Positions 1 to 8,754 are shown, numbered from the stretch's first letter. The stretch is DNA of 64,000 bases from Burkholderia contaminans (GCF_029633825.1 NZ_CP090642.1:1302001-1366000), one strand, 5' to 3'. Notes: generated from the sequence alone by a model not told the origin. Made by a program: numbers and translations.

Positions 1-525
1 CTTGGTCAGGTGCACGATCGCCACGTTGCGCATGCCGGACAGCTGCTTGCTGCCGCGGCCCGTCAGGCCGCCGATGTTGACGATCCGGCCGAAGCCGTTG
101 GCCCGCATGTACGGTGCGGCCGCCTTCGCGCAACGCAGGTAGCCGACCACCTTGATGTCGATGTCCTGCAGCAGTCCCTGCGGATCCGCGTGTTCGAGTT
201 CGGCGCGCACGAGCCCGCCCGGATGCGCGGCGCCGTTCAGCAGGATGTCGAGCCGGCCGAAGCGCTCGACGCCCGCGGCCATCGCCGCTTCGATCGATGC
301 CATGTCGGTCGTATCCACCGTGACGGGCAGGATCGTGCCGGCTGCGTCGCCGAGCGGCGCGAGCGCCGTGCGAATCTCGGCGGCCGCCGCTTCCAGATGT
401 TCGATGCGCCGCGCGGCGATCGCGACGTTGACGCCTTCGCGCGCCAGTTCGAGCGCGACCGCCTTGCCGATGCCCATGCTGCCGCCGGTGATGAACGCGG
501 CTTTTCCGTGCAGTTGCAGATCCAT
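1..525 (-). CDS. SDR-family oxidoreductase (3' end outside window)
   Basis: The first 175 residues of a short-chain dehydrogenase/reductase are visible; the C-terminus lies beyond base 1. The Rossmann glycine motif TGGSMGIG is near residue 14 and NGAAHPGG occupies the usual NNAG position. The strand before the active site reads RIVNIGGLTGRG. The classical catalytic YxxxK is not visible: where YSASKAAV is expected the protein has SGMRNVAI, so both Tyr and Lys are replaced. A GxRN form of this kind occurs in a divergent SDR subgroup. The gene starts 49 bases after the thiamine-diphosphate enzyme stop and probably shares its transcript. Substrate unknown. Confidence 0.85.
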   Translation of the reverse strand, partial: MDLQLHGKAAFITGGSMGIGKAVALELAREGVNVAIAARRIEHLEAAAAEIRTALAPLGDAAGTILPVTVDTTDMASIEAAMAAGVERFGRLDILLNGAAHPGGLVRAELEHADPQGLLQDIDIKVVGYLRCAKAAAPYMRANGFGRIVNIGGLTGRGSKQLSGMRNVAIVHLTK

Positions 526-574
526 GTCGATGAAAGGTGAGAGTCGGGATTGAAGAAAGGAGCCGGTGGCGCGA

Positions 575-2155
575 TCAGGACAACTGCATTTCGATGAGCG
601 TCGGCCCGTCGGTATGCGCGAGTGCGTCGTCGAGCGCTTGCGCCAGCACATGCACGTCGCTCACGCGCTGGGCCGGCACGCCGTAGCCGCGCGACAACGC
701 GAGCCAGTCGATCGGCGGATCGTCCAGTTGCGTCAGGCGGCTCGCGTGCGGCGTGTCGGCCGGCAGGCCGCTGCGCGCGAGTTCGGTCTGCAGGATCCCG
801 TAGCGCCGGTTCGATGCGATCAGCATCACGATCGGCAAACGCTCGCGCGCCATCGTCCAAAGCGACTGGATCGTGTACTGCGCGCTGCCGTCGGACTGCA
901 GCGCGAACACGCGGCGCTCCGGGCACGCGACGGCGGCGCCGAGCGCCACCGGCAGGCCCTGGCCGATGGCACCGCCCGTGTTCGTCAAAATGGTGTGACG
1001 ACGCGCGCGCGCCGATGCGGTCACGAACGGGTAGCCGCAGGTGCCGCCTTCGATCGACACGATCGCATCGTCGGGCAGCGCATTCGCGAGCACGCGGCCG
1101 ACGGCCTGCGGCGTGAGCGGGCCGTCCTCCACGCGCCAGCGCTCGACGTGCACACCCACGTCGTTCCCCGCCGCGCCAATGCGATCGGCCAGCGCCTCCA
1201 GCGCGTCGTCCGCCGCGTCGCCGGGCGTTGCGAGCGTCACGATGTCCTCGGGCCGCGCGAGTTCGCCCGGAATGCCCTCGTAGCCGAAGTAGGTAACGGG
1301 CGCGAGCGCGCCGGCCAGCACCACGCGCCGGCCGGCCAGCGCCGCGAGCGCCGGCTCGGGGAAGTAAGGCAGGCGGTCGATGTCCGGCAGGCCGCCGCCG
1401 CGCTCCGCCCGTGCCGGAAAAGTCTCGCTGAAGCAGGTCGCGCCGGTGGCCGCCGCGATGCGCGCCGCCGCCCGCTGCCCGCGCGCCGACAGCGCGCGGG
1501 CGCCCATCAGCAGGACGGCGCGATGACCGCTGAGCAGCAGATCGGCGACCTGTTCGACCCGAGCGGCATCGAACGACACCGCGGCCGGGCGCACGACGGC
1601 GGGCCACGCCGCGCCGCGCACGCTGGCCGACTGAAGATCGACCGGCAGCACGAGGGTCGCGACGCCGCGTTGCGCGCCCATCGCGGCCGAAATCGCGTCG
1701 GCCGTATCGGTCGCGAGATCGGTGTCGCGCGCCACGCTGCGATACCACACCGACACCGGACGGGCGAGCGATTCGATGTCCGACGTCAGCGGGGCGTCGT
1801 ACTTCAGATGCTCGCGCGTGTGATCGCCGACGATGTTCAGGATCGGCGTGCGGGCGCGGCGCGCGTTGTGCAGGTTGGCAATGCCGTTCGCGTGGCCGGG
1901 CCCGAGGTGCAGCAGCGTCATCGCGGGCTTGCCGGTCATGCGGCCATAGCCGTCGGCCGCGCCCGTGCACACGCCCTCGAACAGCCCGAGGATCGACCGC
2001 ACGCCGGCCACGGTATCGAGCGCACCGACGAACGGCATCTCGGTCGTGCCGGGATTGGCGAAACAGACGTCGACGCCCGCGTCTCGCGCGGTGGTGAGCA
2101 CGACGCTCGCCCCGCTTCTTGCTTCGGTATCGCTGTCCAACTGTGGGATGTTCAT
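575..2155 (-). CDS. Thiamine-diphosphate-dependent enzyme, acetolactate synthase/benzoylformate decarboxylase-like
   Basis: A 526-residue protein with the three-domain layout of the ThDP decarboxylase/carboligase family. FANPGTTEMPFV near residue 32 and the ThDP-activating Glu60 in LFEGVCTGAADGYGR are family hallmarks. The C-terminal cofactor motif is SDGSAQYT (421-428) with Asn449 completing the GDG-x(~27)-N pattern. Genome pipelines usually call such proteins acetolactate synthase large subunit, but no regulatory subunit is nearby and it is paired with an SDR. A 2-keto acid decarboxylase or carboligase of a small catabolic pathway is at least as likely. The promoter and operator lie about 35-65 bases upstream of the ATG; the ribosome binding site is weak. 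Confidence 0.85.
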   Translation of the reverse strand: MNIPQLDSDTEARSGASVVLTTARDAGVDVCFANPGTTEMPFVGALDTVAGVRSILGLFEGVCTGAADGYGRMTGKPAMTLLHLGPGHANGIANLHNARRARTPILNIVGDHTREHLKYDAPLTSDIESLARPVSVWYRSVARDTDLATDTADAISAAMGAQRGVATLVLPVDLQSASVRGAAWPAVVRPAAVSFDAARVEQVADLLLSGHRAVLLMGARALSARGQRAAARIAAATGATCFSETFPARAERGGGLPDIDRLPYFPEPALAALAGRRVVLAGALAPVTYFGYEGIPGELARPEDIVTLATPGDAADDALEALADRIGAAGNDVGVHVERWRVEDGPLTPQAVGRVLANALPDDAIVSIEGGTCGYPFVTASARARRHTILTNTGGAIGQGLPVALGAAVACPERRVFALQSDGSAQYTIQSLWTMARERLPIVMLIASNRRYGILQTELARSGLPADTPHASRLTQLDDPPIDWLALSRGYGVPAQRVSDVHVLAQALDDALAHTDGPTLIEMQLS

Positions 2156-2189
2156 GCGGCTGCTCGACGGGTTTGGCTGAGATGTTTTT

Positions 2190-2219
2190 ACTGTAATCCC
2201 GAATTACGGGATTTGTCAA
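2190..2219 (-). promoter_or_regulatory. Promoter with palindromic operator for the ThDP/SDR operon
   Basis: Read on the minus strand, TTGACA (2219-2214), an 18-base spacer and TACAGT (2195-2190) form a good sigma-70 promoter. The spacer is almost entirely an inverted repeat, AATCCCG-TAATT-CGGGATT (2195-2213). A repressor bound there would block RNA polymerase directly. No regulator gene is adjacent in the window, so the binding protein is unknown. Confidence 0.7.
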
Positions 2220-2433
2220 ACGGTCCATTTCACTTTCGCGATCCACGAAGGATCTCGTTTACCCGAAATTTCGCGACTATTTCGCGCGACAACGAGGTGA
2301 CGACGTTATCCGATCGCCCTCGCGACGCGATTTGTTTCCCACCATTCGGAATTTCAATAAATTGCCCCGCCACATTGACCGCGCCCGCGCCGTGCACCGT
2401 TTCACCCCGCGCCTCCACGCTCAAAATTACGAT

Positions 2434-2454
2434 TGCAAATGCCTCTCATTTGCA
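2434..2454 (+). promoter_or_regulatory. Fur-box-like inverted repeat upstream of the TonB receptor
   Basis: TGCAAATG-CCTCT-CATTTGCA is a perfect 8-base inverted repeat with a 5-base spacer, 94 bases before the receptor ATG. Its AAATG/CATTT arms match the core of Burkholderia and other Fur sites. The downstream gene is an iron-siderophore receptor, the expected Fur target. Confidence 0.75.
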
Positions 2455-2548
2455 TTAAATTGCCGCCCAAATGTACTGTTTGGAACACAGATGCCGGCGC
2501 AAGGCCGCCCGCCGTGCCCGAACGCGAACGACACAAAAAGGGAGGGGT

Positions 2549-4654
2549 ATGAGCAGGAGAAATTGGGCGGCCGCACCGATGGCCATCGTCGTCGGCACGG
2601 CTGGCATGGGCGCCGCCGACGCGCAGGAGACGGCGCTGCCGACCATCGAGGTGTCCGCGCAACGCGCGACGGCGCCGTTTCGCACGCGCGAATCGACGAG
2701 CGCGACGCGCAGCGAGGCGGACGTGATGGAGATTCCGTTCGCGGTCAGCAGTGTCGATACGAAGCTGATCCAGACCGTGGCCGCCACGCGCGGCGACGAT
2801 CTTTACGACTGGGTCGCGGGCGTGTCGCGCCAGAACAACTTCGGCGGCCTGTGGGACAACTACGCGGTGCGCGGCTTCGCCGGCGACGGCAACACGTCCG
2901 GCACCGACTACCTGGTCAACGGCTTTTCGTGGAATCGCGGAATGAGCGTGCCGCGCGACACCGTCAACCTCGAGCGCATGGAAGTGCTCAAGGGGCCGGC
3001 GTCCGCGCTGTATGGCCGCGGCGACCCGGGCGGGATCATCAGCTATACGACGAAGCAGCCGCAGTTCGCCCGCGCGAACACCATCGGCGTGTCGGCCGGC
3101 AGCTACGGCGCACTGCGCCAGACCCTCGATTCGACCGGCCCCGTCACGAAATCGCTCGCGTACCGCTTCGTCGCGATGAACGAGAACAACGGCAGCTTCC
3201 GCGACACGGTATCGAGCAAACGCTACCTGTTCTCGCCGTCGTTCACGTGGGACATCGGCGCGGACACGACGCTCCACTACGAATTCGAGAGCGCGCGTCA
3301 GAGCGCCCCGCTCGATCGCGGCGTGCTGGCGGTCAACGGCCAGCTCGGCGTGATCCCCGCGTCGCGCTTCCTCGGCGAGCCGCGCGACGGCGACTACGAC
3401 GTGCGCAACACGGGCCACCAGTTCACGCTCGAGCATCGCCTCGATTCCAGCTGGTCGATCAATGCCGGCGTCGCGCAACGCAACACCGACCTGTCGGGGC
3501 GCTCGTCCGAAGCATTCGCGTTGCAGCCGGACGGTCGCACGCTGTGGCGCCGCTACCGGCAAGTCGCGTTTCACTCGAACGACCTGCAAGGCCGCCTCGA
3601 AACCGCCGGCTCGTTCCGCACGGGCAGCATCGGCCATACGCTCGTGATGGGCGTCGATGCGTACCGCTTCAACTATGACCAGTTCGTCACGCGCTCCACG
3701 CCGAGCGCCGCGGCGCCGTATGCGATCGACATCTTCGATCCGGTCTACGGCCAGCCCGCGCCGACACCGCGCACCGCGACCAACCTGCTCGAACGCGATA
3801 ACGGACAAGGCGTCTACGCGCAGGACACGCTCGCGTTCGGGCCGCACTGGAAGATCCTGGCCGGGCTGCGCTGGGATCGCTTCCACCAGTCGATCGACAA
3901 CCGCCTGAAGAGCGTGACGACGAGCCAGCTGCAGACCGCGGTGAGCCCGCGTATCGGCGTCGTGTACGAAATGAGCCCCGCGTGGTCGTTCTATGCGAAC
4001 ACCGCGTACTCGTTTCGGCCGAACAACGGCGCCGACGTCGGCGGCAACGCGTTCGATCCCGAGAAAGGCCACGGCTACGAAGCCGGCGCGAAATGGGCCG
4101 GCGCGCGCTCGCTCACGACCGTCTCGGCGTTCTACGTGACCAAGCGCAACGTGCTCACCGCCGATCCGGCGAATGCCGGTTTCTCGCGCGCGGCCGGCGA
4201 AGTGCGCAGCCGCGGCATCGAGTTCGAATGGAGCGGCGACCTCGGTCACGGCCTGCGCGGCATCGCGAACTTCGCGTACGTCGACGCCGAGGTCACGCGC
4301 GATACCGTGCTCGCGCCCGGCTCTCGCCTCGTCGACGTACCGCGCCTGAGCGGCAGTGCGCTGCTGATGTACGAGACGACCCTGCCGTTCGCGGACAAGG
4401 CCGGCGCCGGCGCGGGCGTGATCTATGTCGGCCGCCGCGCCGGCAACACGGCCAACACGCAGGACGGTTTCGAACTGCCGGCCTACGCGACCGTCCAGCT
4501 CAACGGCTATCTTCAGGTCAACAAGCACCTGCGTGCGTCCGTAGTCCTGAACAACCTGTTCAATCGCACCACCTACGTCAGCTCGTACAACAGCCTGTGG
4601 GTCACGCCGGGCGCGCCGCGCAGCCTGTTCGCGTCGCTCGCGTACTCGTTCTAG
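2549..4654 (+). CDS. TonB-dependent siderophore receptor
   Basis: Outer-membrane ferric-siderophore receptor of 701 residues. The ATG at 2549 is chosen because GGGAGGGG lies directly before it and it gives a proper signal peptide (MSRRNW...GAADAQ). An upstream in-frame start would add 26 residues without a signal. A TonB-box-like stretch (ALPTIEVSA) follows the cleavage site. The plug domain carries AVRGFAGDG and the typical VEVLKGP-like sequence MEVLKGPASALYGRGDPGG, and the rest is a 22-strand-barrel-type sequence ending in the aromatic residue of LAYSF. It most resembles the FhuA/FiuA/FoxA-type siderophore receptors; the ligand cannot be told from sequence. Iron control by Fur is likely from the upstream box. 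Confidence 0.93.
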   Translation: MSRRNWAAAPMAIVVGTAGMGAADAQETALPTIEVSAQRATAPFRTRESTSATRSEADVMEIPFAVSSVDTKLIQTVAATRGDDLYDWVAGVSRQNNFGGLWDNYAVRGFAGDGNTSGTDYLVNGFSWNRGMSVPRDTVNLERMEVLKGPASALYGRGDPGGIISYTTKQPQFARANTIGVSAGSYGALRQTLDSTGPVTKSLAYRFVAMNENNGSFRDTVSSKRYLFSPSFTWDIGADTTLHYEFESARQSAPLDRGVLAVNGQLGVIPASRFLGEPRDGDYDVRNTGHQFTLEHRLDSSWSINAGVAQRNTDLSGRSSEAFALQPDGRTLWRRYRQVAFHSNDLQGRLETAGSFRTGSIGHTLVMGVDAYRFNYDQFVTRSTPSAAAPYAIDIFDPVYGQPAPTPRTATNLLERDNGQGVYAQDTLAFGPHWKILAGLRWDRFHQSIDNRLKSVTTSQLQTAVSPRIGVVYEMSPAWSFYANTAYSFRPNNGADVGGNAFDPEKGHGYEAGAKWAGARSLTTVSAFYVTKRNVLTADPANAGFSRAAGEVRSRGIEFEWSGDLGHGLRGIANFAYVDAEVTRDTVLAPGSRLVDVPRLSGSALLMYETTLPFADKAGAGAGVIYVGRRAGNTANTQDGFELPAYATVQLNGYLQVNKHLRASVVLNNLFNRTTYVSSYNSLWVTPGAPRSLFASLAYSF

Positions 4655-4663
4655 GCCGGCCGG

Positions 4664-4699
4664 GGCGGCTGACGCGACGCGCTTCGCGCGTCAGCCGCC
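4664..4699. terminator. Hairpin between convergent genes (bidirectional terminator candidate)
   Basis: A 13-base perfect stem, GGCGGCTGACGCG (4664-4676) against CGCGTCAGCCGCC (4687-4699), with a 10-base loop. It lies just past the receptor stop and overlaps the stop codon of the convergent permease gene. There is no T-tract. Confidence 0.5.
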
Positions 4700-5944
4700 G
4701 ACCACGAACCGCGCGCCCAGCGCGAGCAGCAACGCAGGCGCCATCACGCACGCGCCGACCGCGAGAAATTCGCGGAAACCGACCTGCAGCCCTTCGCGCC
4801 GGATCGCCGCCAGCCACAGAATCGTCGCGAGCGAGCCGGTGATCGACAGGTTCGGGCCAAGATCCACGCCGATCAGAATCGCGTCGACCACCGTTTGCGG
4901 GCTGTGCGCCGCGTGGATCGTCGAACTCGCGATCAGCCCGGCGGGCAGGTTGTTGACCGCATTCGACACCAGCGCGACCGCGACGCCGGCCACGGCCGCG
5001 GCGACGTGCTCGCCGCTTTGCATCAGCATGTGCAGCAGGCCCGCCAGCGCGCGCACCGCGCCGGTCCGGTCGAGCGTCTCGACGACGACGAACAGCCCAG
5101 CGACGAGCGGCAACACGCTCCATGAAATCTCGCGAACGATCGGCACGCACGCCGCGCGATCGCGCATCGCCACGCACGCGACCGTGACGACGCCCGCCAG
5201 CGCGGTCGGCAACCCGAGCGGGCGATCGGCGACCGACACCGCCATCAGCGCGACGGCCGTTGTGGCGATGCCCGCGAGCGCGATGCGCCCGCCGCGCGTC
5301 AGCGGCTGCACCGGCAGCGCGGACTCGCAATGGCCGGACAGCGCACGTCGCTGCACAATCCGCAGCATCACGAACGTGCAGACGATCGACGCGACGGACG
5401 GCGCCGCGAAGTGCGCGAGCCAGACGCCGAGCGCCGGCATGTGCGCACCGTACAGTACCAGGTTCGCCGGATTCGAAATCGGCAGCACGAAACTCGCGGC
5501 ATTGGCGACGAGCGCGCAGCTGTACAACAGCGGCATCGGGTCGGCCTTCGCGCGGCGCGCGGCGGCCAGGACCGCGGGCGTCAGCACGACGGCGGTCGCG
5601 TCGTTAGACAGGAACACCGTGGTGACGACACCGACGCCGTAGATCAGCGCGAACAACCGCCGCGGCGAGCCCTGCGCGAGATTGACGACGTGCGTCGCGA
5701 CCCAGTCGAACAGCCCCTCGCGACGGGCCGCCTCGGACAGCAGCATCATGCCCGTCAGGAAGAGGTACACGTCGCCGCCTTTTGCGACGGCGTCCAGCGC
5801 CTGGGCAGCAGGCAACAGGTTCAACACGACCAGCAGTAGCGCGCCGCTCACGGCCCACGTGGCTTCGGGCCAACCGAACGGACGTGTGATGACGCCCGCG
5901 GTGGCGAGCGCGGAAATCAGCCATGCAAGCGAAACAGGATTCAT
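4691..5944 (-). CDS. ArsB/SLC13-type inner-membrane anion permease
   Basis: A 417-residue polytopic membrane protein of the ion-transporter superfamily that includes ArsB and NhaD. About ten to twelve hydrophobic segments are visible. Conserved helix-hairpin sequences FLSNDATAVVLTPAV and LPISNPANLVLYG match the paired Asn-rich re-entrant motifs of ArsB-like permeases. It probably exports arsenite or transports another anion coupled to ions. No arsR, arsC or arsH lies nearby, so an arsenic role is not supported by context. The ATG at 5944 is preferred to an in-frame TTG two codons upstream. It is co-directional with the MFS gene 37 bases upstream. Confidence 0.85.
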   Translation of the reverse strand: MNPVSLAWLISALATAGVITRPFGWPEATWAVSGALLLVVLNLLPAAQALDAVAKGGDVYLFLTGMMLLSEAARREGLFDWVATHVVNLAQGSPRRLFALIYGVGVVTTVFLSNDATAVVLTPAVLAAARRAKADPMPLLYSCALVANAASFVLPISNPANLVLYGAHMPALGVWLAHFAAPSVASIVCTFVMLRIVQRRALSGHCESALPVQPLTRGGRIALAGIATTAVALMAVSVADRPLGLPTALAGVVTVACVAMRDRAACVPIVREISWSVLPLVAGLFVVVETLDRTGAVRALAGLLHMLMQSGEHVAAAVAGVAVALVSNAVNNLPAGLIASSTIHAAHSPQTVVDAILIGVDLGPNLSITGSLATILWLAAIRREGLQVGFREFLAVGACVMAPALLLALGARFVVGG

Positions 5945-5981
5945 GGGCAAGTCGATAGAGGCATGAGAATCGACATCGCGT

Positions 5982-7253
5982 TCACGACGATGTCGCCGAT
6001 AGATCGGCGGGCTTGCCGCACACGCTGCTCAGCGAGCGTGCATGACCGAGCCACAGCGCGAGCGAGCCCGTCGACACGGCGCCCAGCACGACGAACGCGG
6101 ACGGATAGCCGAAGTGTTGCGCGAGCACGCCGCCCAGCACCGGGCTGAGCGCCGCGCCGATACCCTGCGCGGTCGCGACGGCGCCCTGCCCGGCATTCAC
6201 GCGGCCGGAACCATGTAGCAGGTGAACGACGAGCGCGGGCACGACCACGCTTTGCAGCCCGGCGCCGATGCCGTCGAGCACCTGCACCGGCCACACGCCC
6301 GCTTCGCTCATCCACGCCGCGGCGACCAGCCCGCGCACCGGCAGCACGAGGTACGAGAACAGCAGCACGCGCCAGTAACCGTGCGAGCGAATCAGCCGGG
6401 GCGCGAGCCACGCCGCCGCGATCATCACGCACTGCGCGATGACGATCGTCTGTGCGGTGAACGCGCTCGCATTGCTGCGCTGCGTGACGACGACACCCAT
6501 CCCGTAGAGCGGCAGCATCGCGGCGTTGCCGAGATGAAACAGCGCGAGCGACGCGCCGAGCAGCACCAGCGGCCGGTTCTCGGCGAGCGTGCTCAGGCCG
6601 CCGACGCGCGACGTCGACGCCGACACCGCGTCCGACGCATGCGGATGCGCAGCTTCCGTTCCCGGTGCGGCACCGGCAGGATCGAGACCCCGTGCGGACG
6701 CATGATCGATCGCGTGCCCGGGAATCGCCAGCGTGCTCACGACGGCGAGGACCGTAAACGCGCCGACCAGCGCGAACACCGCGTCGAATCCGACATGCCA
6801 GCCGAGCCACCCGGCGAGCGCCGCACCGGCGACGTTGCCGGCGTGGTTCGCCATCTGGTTGCGCCCGAACTGCCGGTCGAAACCCTGCCGGCGCACGATG
6901 CCGAGCGTTACGCCCGCGGCGGCCGGCGCGAGCACCGCGCCGCTGACCGCCGCCACGATCTGCGACGCCGCCACCGCCGGATAGCCGTGGACGAACATCA
7001 TCGCCAGCGACGCAAGCGCCGTCACCGCGGTCGCCGCGACGATCAGCGCCCGCTTCGCGCGCACCGCGTCGACGAGCGCGCCGGCCAACGGCGTCGCGGC
7101 CATCGCGGCGAGCCCGGCCAGCGTCATGACCGAGCCGATCGCATCGGCGCCCCAGCCGCGCGACAGCAGGATGACGCCGATGAACGGGCCGATGCCGGCC
7201 TGCACGTCGGCCAGGAAGAAGTTGAGCGCTTCGAGCGCGCGCGCCGGTCTCAT
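5982..7253 (-). CDS. MFS transporter
   Basis: A 423-residue major facilitator superfamily protein. Two six-helix halves can be followed, split by a hydrophilic loop around residues 185-225 rich in Ala, Asp and His. The N-terminus (ALNFFLADVQAGIGPFIGVILLSRGW) and the loop 2-3 region (GALVDAVRAKR) fit small-molecule exporters. It starts 21 bases after the stop of the cytoplasmic repeat-domain protein and is probably the last or next-to-last gene of that sigma-54-linked transcript. Substrate unknown. Confidence 0.88.
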   Translation of the reverse strand: MRPARALEALNFFLADVQAGIGPFIGVILLSRGWGADAIGSVMTLAGLAAMAATPLAGALVDAVRAKRALIVAATAVTALASLAMMFVHGYPAVAASQIVAAVSGAVLAPAAAGVTLGIVRRQGFDRQFGRNQMANHAGNVAGAALAGWLGWHVGFDAVFALVGAFTVLAVVSTLAIPGHAIDHASARGLDPAGAAPGTEAAHPHASDAVSASTSRVGGLSTLAENRPLVLLGASLALFHLGNAAMLPLYGMGVVVTQRSNASAFTAQTIVIAQCVMIAAAWLAPRLIRSHGYWRVLLFSYLVLPVRGLVAAAWMSEAGVWPVQVLDGIGAGLQSVVVPALVVHLLHGSGRVNAGQGAVATAQGIGAALSPVLGGVLAQHFGYPSAFVVLGAVSTGSLALWLGHARSLSSVCGKPADLSATSS

Positions 7254-7274
7254 GGTCGTGTCACCGTCGCTCGC

Positions 7275-7823
7275 TCATTCGACATCCGCATCGACGAGCT
7301 CGGCGATCTCGCTCACGTCGAGCGTCGTGCCGTGCGGCGTGACGACGCCGTGCCCCCACGCCTGCACATGGACCCCGGGACGCAGATATTCGTGCAGCGC
7401 CTCAGCCGCATGCGGCGGCACCCGCAACGCGACGCCGCTCGTCAGCAACGCACCGTTCACCTCGCCTTTCGGGCCATGCAGCGCGAACGCGACTTCGCCG
7501 CTCGATTCCATCGGTTGTCGAGCGGGGTGCGTCGGCTTCGGCGGTGCAGCGTGCGCGGGCCCGTCGTCGACGATATCGACGCCGTCGCGGCCGGTCAGTT
7601 GCACGGCCGCGATGATCTCCGCGCGACGCGGCTTGACGCCCCGCACGCGGATGCGGTCGCCGACCGCGACGCGGCGTACCAGTTCGCGGCCCAGATGCGG
7701 CGGCACGTGCACCTGCAGGTCGCCGTTCAGGATCAGGCCGTCGATGTCTCCGTGCGGATTGAGCAGGAACTGGGTGACGCGGCCGCGCGTTTCGGGCAGG
7801 CAGGCGGGATCGATCCAATGCAT
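7275..7823 (-). CDS. Two-repeat beta-barrel-like protein, cytoplasmic (unknown function)
   Basis: I do not recognise a named family. The 182-residue protein contains two copies of an about 65-residue domain (roughly 12-80 and 108-176). Each copy follows the pattern G-x-V, then P-x-G-x-x-(D/N)-G, then L-x-x-G, then a V-P-P-H motif, then G-D/V-x-V-x-x-G. Predicted short beta strands suggest an OB-fold-like barrel. The same domain occurs twice in the exported product of the next gene upstream. There is no signal peptide. GAAAGGAG seven bases before the ATG is a strong ribosome binding site. The gap of 42 bases to the upstream gene suggests one transcript. Confidence 0.75.
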   Translation of the reverse strand: MHWIDPACLPETRGRVTQFLLNPHGDIDGLILNGDLQVHVPPHLGRELVRRVAVGDRIRVRGVKPRRAEIIAAVQLTGRDGVDIVDDGPAHAAPPKPTHPARQPMESSGEVAFALHGPKGEVNGALLTSGVALRVPPHAAEALHEYLRPGVHVQAWGHGVVTPHGTTLDVSEIAELVDADVE

Positions 7824-7865
7824 GGCAGGACTCCTTTCGATGAGTTGCGGAATAGCGCCGCGCGA

Positions 7866-8633
7866 TTAGCGCGCGACATCGTCATAGAGATTCACGACAT
7901 GGCCCGGCGCGCCGAACGCCGTCGCCTGCAGCGCTTCGCCGTACGCGTTGCGCGTGCCGTAGCCGACCGCGGCCACGCGCTCGCCGGGGGCGAGCAGCGC
8001 ACCGAATTGCTGGGCGGCCGGAACGGTCAGCTTGACGATCGCCCCGCTGTCGAGCATCACGCCGTCCGGCTCGCCGCGCGGCGCCCGCGTCACGCGGCGC
8101 ACGACGCCGGACACGCTCAGGCGGGCGAGGTTGACGCCGCGCAGCATGGGCGCGACGGGCGCGCGCGGCTGATCGGACAGCGACGCGCCGCTGCCGTCAT
8201 TGCGGACCACGCGGGCACGGATTTCATCGTCGACGCGTCGCTCGCCGGCTACCGTCACGCGGTCGCCCGTCTTCACGAGCGCCGTCAGTTGCGAACCGAG
8301 ATGCGGCGGCAGGCGGACGAGCGTGCCGTCGGTGAGCACGAAGCCGTCGACGGTGCCTTCCGGATTGATCGTCAGGCGCGACAGCGTGCCCGACACCAGC
8401 GCATTCGATGCGGTGTCGTTTCCGGGTACGGCAGGCACAAGCGCGCGGGGCCGAGGAGGAGCAGGCGGCGGCATGGCGCCGGCCGGGTCGTCCGCGCGCG
8501 GCGCCGGCGGCACCTGCGCCAGGCTGACCGTTGCGACGGCAACGAGTGCGGCAGCGCAGAGCATGCGAGACGAGCGGCGCACGGCGGCACGGCACGGCGG
8601 CCGCGATCGAACGACAGGCAGGTACGACTTCAT
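7866..8633 (-). CDS. Exported two-repeat protein under a sigma-54 promoter (unknown function)
   Basis: A 255-residue protein with an N-terminal signal sequence (basic start, hydrophobic core AAALVAVATVSLA, likely cleavage before QVPPAP), then a Pro/Ala-rich linker to about residue 70. Two copies of the P-x-G-x-x-D-G...V-x-L-P-P-H domain follow. They are homologous to those of the next gene, for instance NPEGTVDGFVLTDG here against NPHGDIDGLILNGD there. The start at 8633 has GGAG six bases upstream and is placed 27 bases after the predicted sigma-54 transcription start. It is probably periplasmic. Function unknown; an OB-fold-like role in binding a ligand or polymer is only inference. Confidence 0.8.
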   Translation of the reverse strand: MKSYLPVVRSRPPCRAAVRRSSRMLCAAALVAVATVSLAQVPPAPRADDPAGAMPPPAPPRPRALVPAVPGNDTASNALVSGTLSRLTINPEGTVDGFVLTDGTLVRLPPHLGSQLTALVKTGDRVTVAGERRVDDEIRARVVRNDGSGASLSDQPRAPVAPMLRGVNLARLSVSGVVRRVTRAPRGEPDGVMLDSGAIVKLTVPAAQQFGALLAPGERVAAVGYGTRNAYGEALQATAFGAPGHVVNLYDDVAR

Positions 8634-8670
8634 GACGGGCTCCGGCGACGGGTTGCGATGCCTCGATATC

Positions 8671-8687
8671 CGCAATACCCGTGCCAA
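8671..8687 (-). promoter_or_regulatory. rpoN-dependent promoter: Sigma-54 (-24/-12) promoter
   Basis: On the minus strand TTGGCACGGGTATTGCG matches the consensus TGGCACG-N4-TTGC exactly, with GG at 8685-8684 and GC at 8673-8672. Predicted transcription start is near 8660, 27 bases before the ATG of the exported repeat protein. Confidence 0.88.
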
Positions 8688-8737
8688 CCCGCAACGCCCC
8701 GCGTGGCCATGCGCCGAACGACGACGCGTGCGAAACA

Positions 8738-8754
8738 TGTCGGATTTCCCGACA
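8738..8754. promoter_or_regulatory. Upstream activator palindrome 1
   Basis: TGTCGG-ATTTC-CCGACA, centred near -86 from the predicted sigma-54 start. It is a likely site for the enhancer-binding protein encoded immediately upstream. Confidence 0.75.

Noticed and set aside
4691..5944. An arsenic-resistance operon
   Set aside because: Only the ArsB-type permease is present; no arsR, arsC or arsH neighbours, so arsenic specificity is not claimed.
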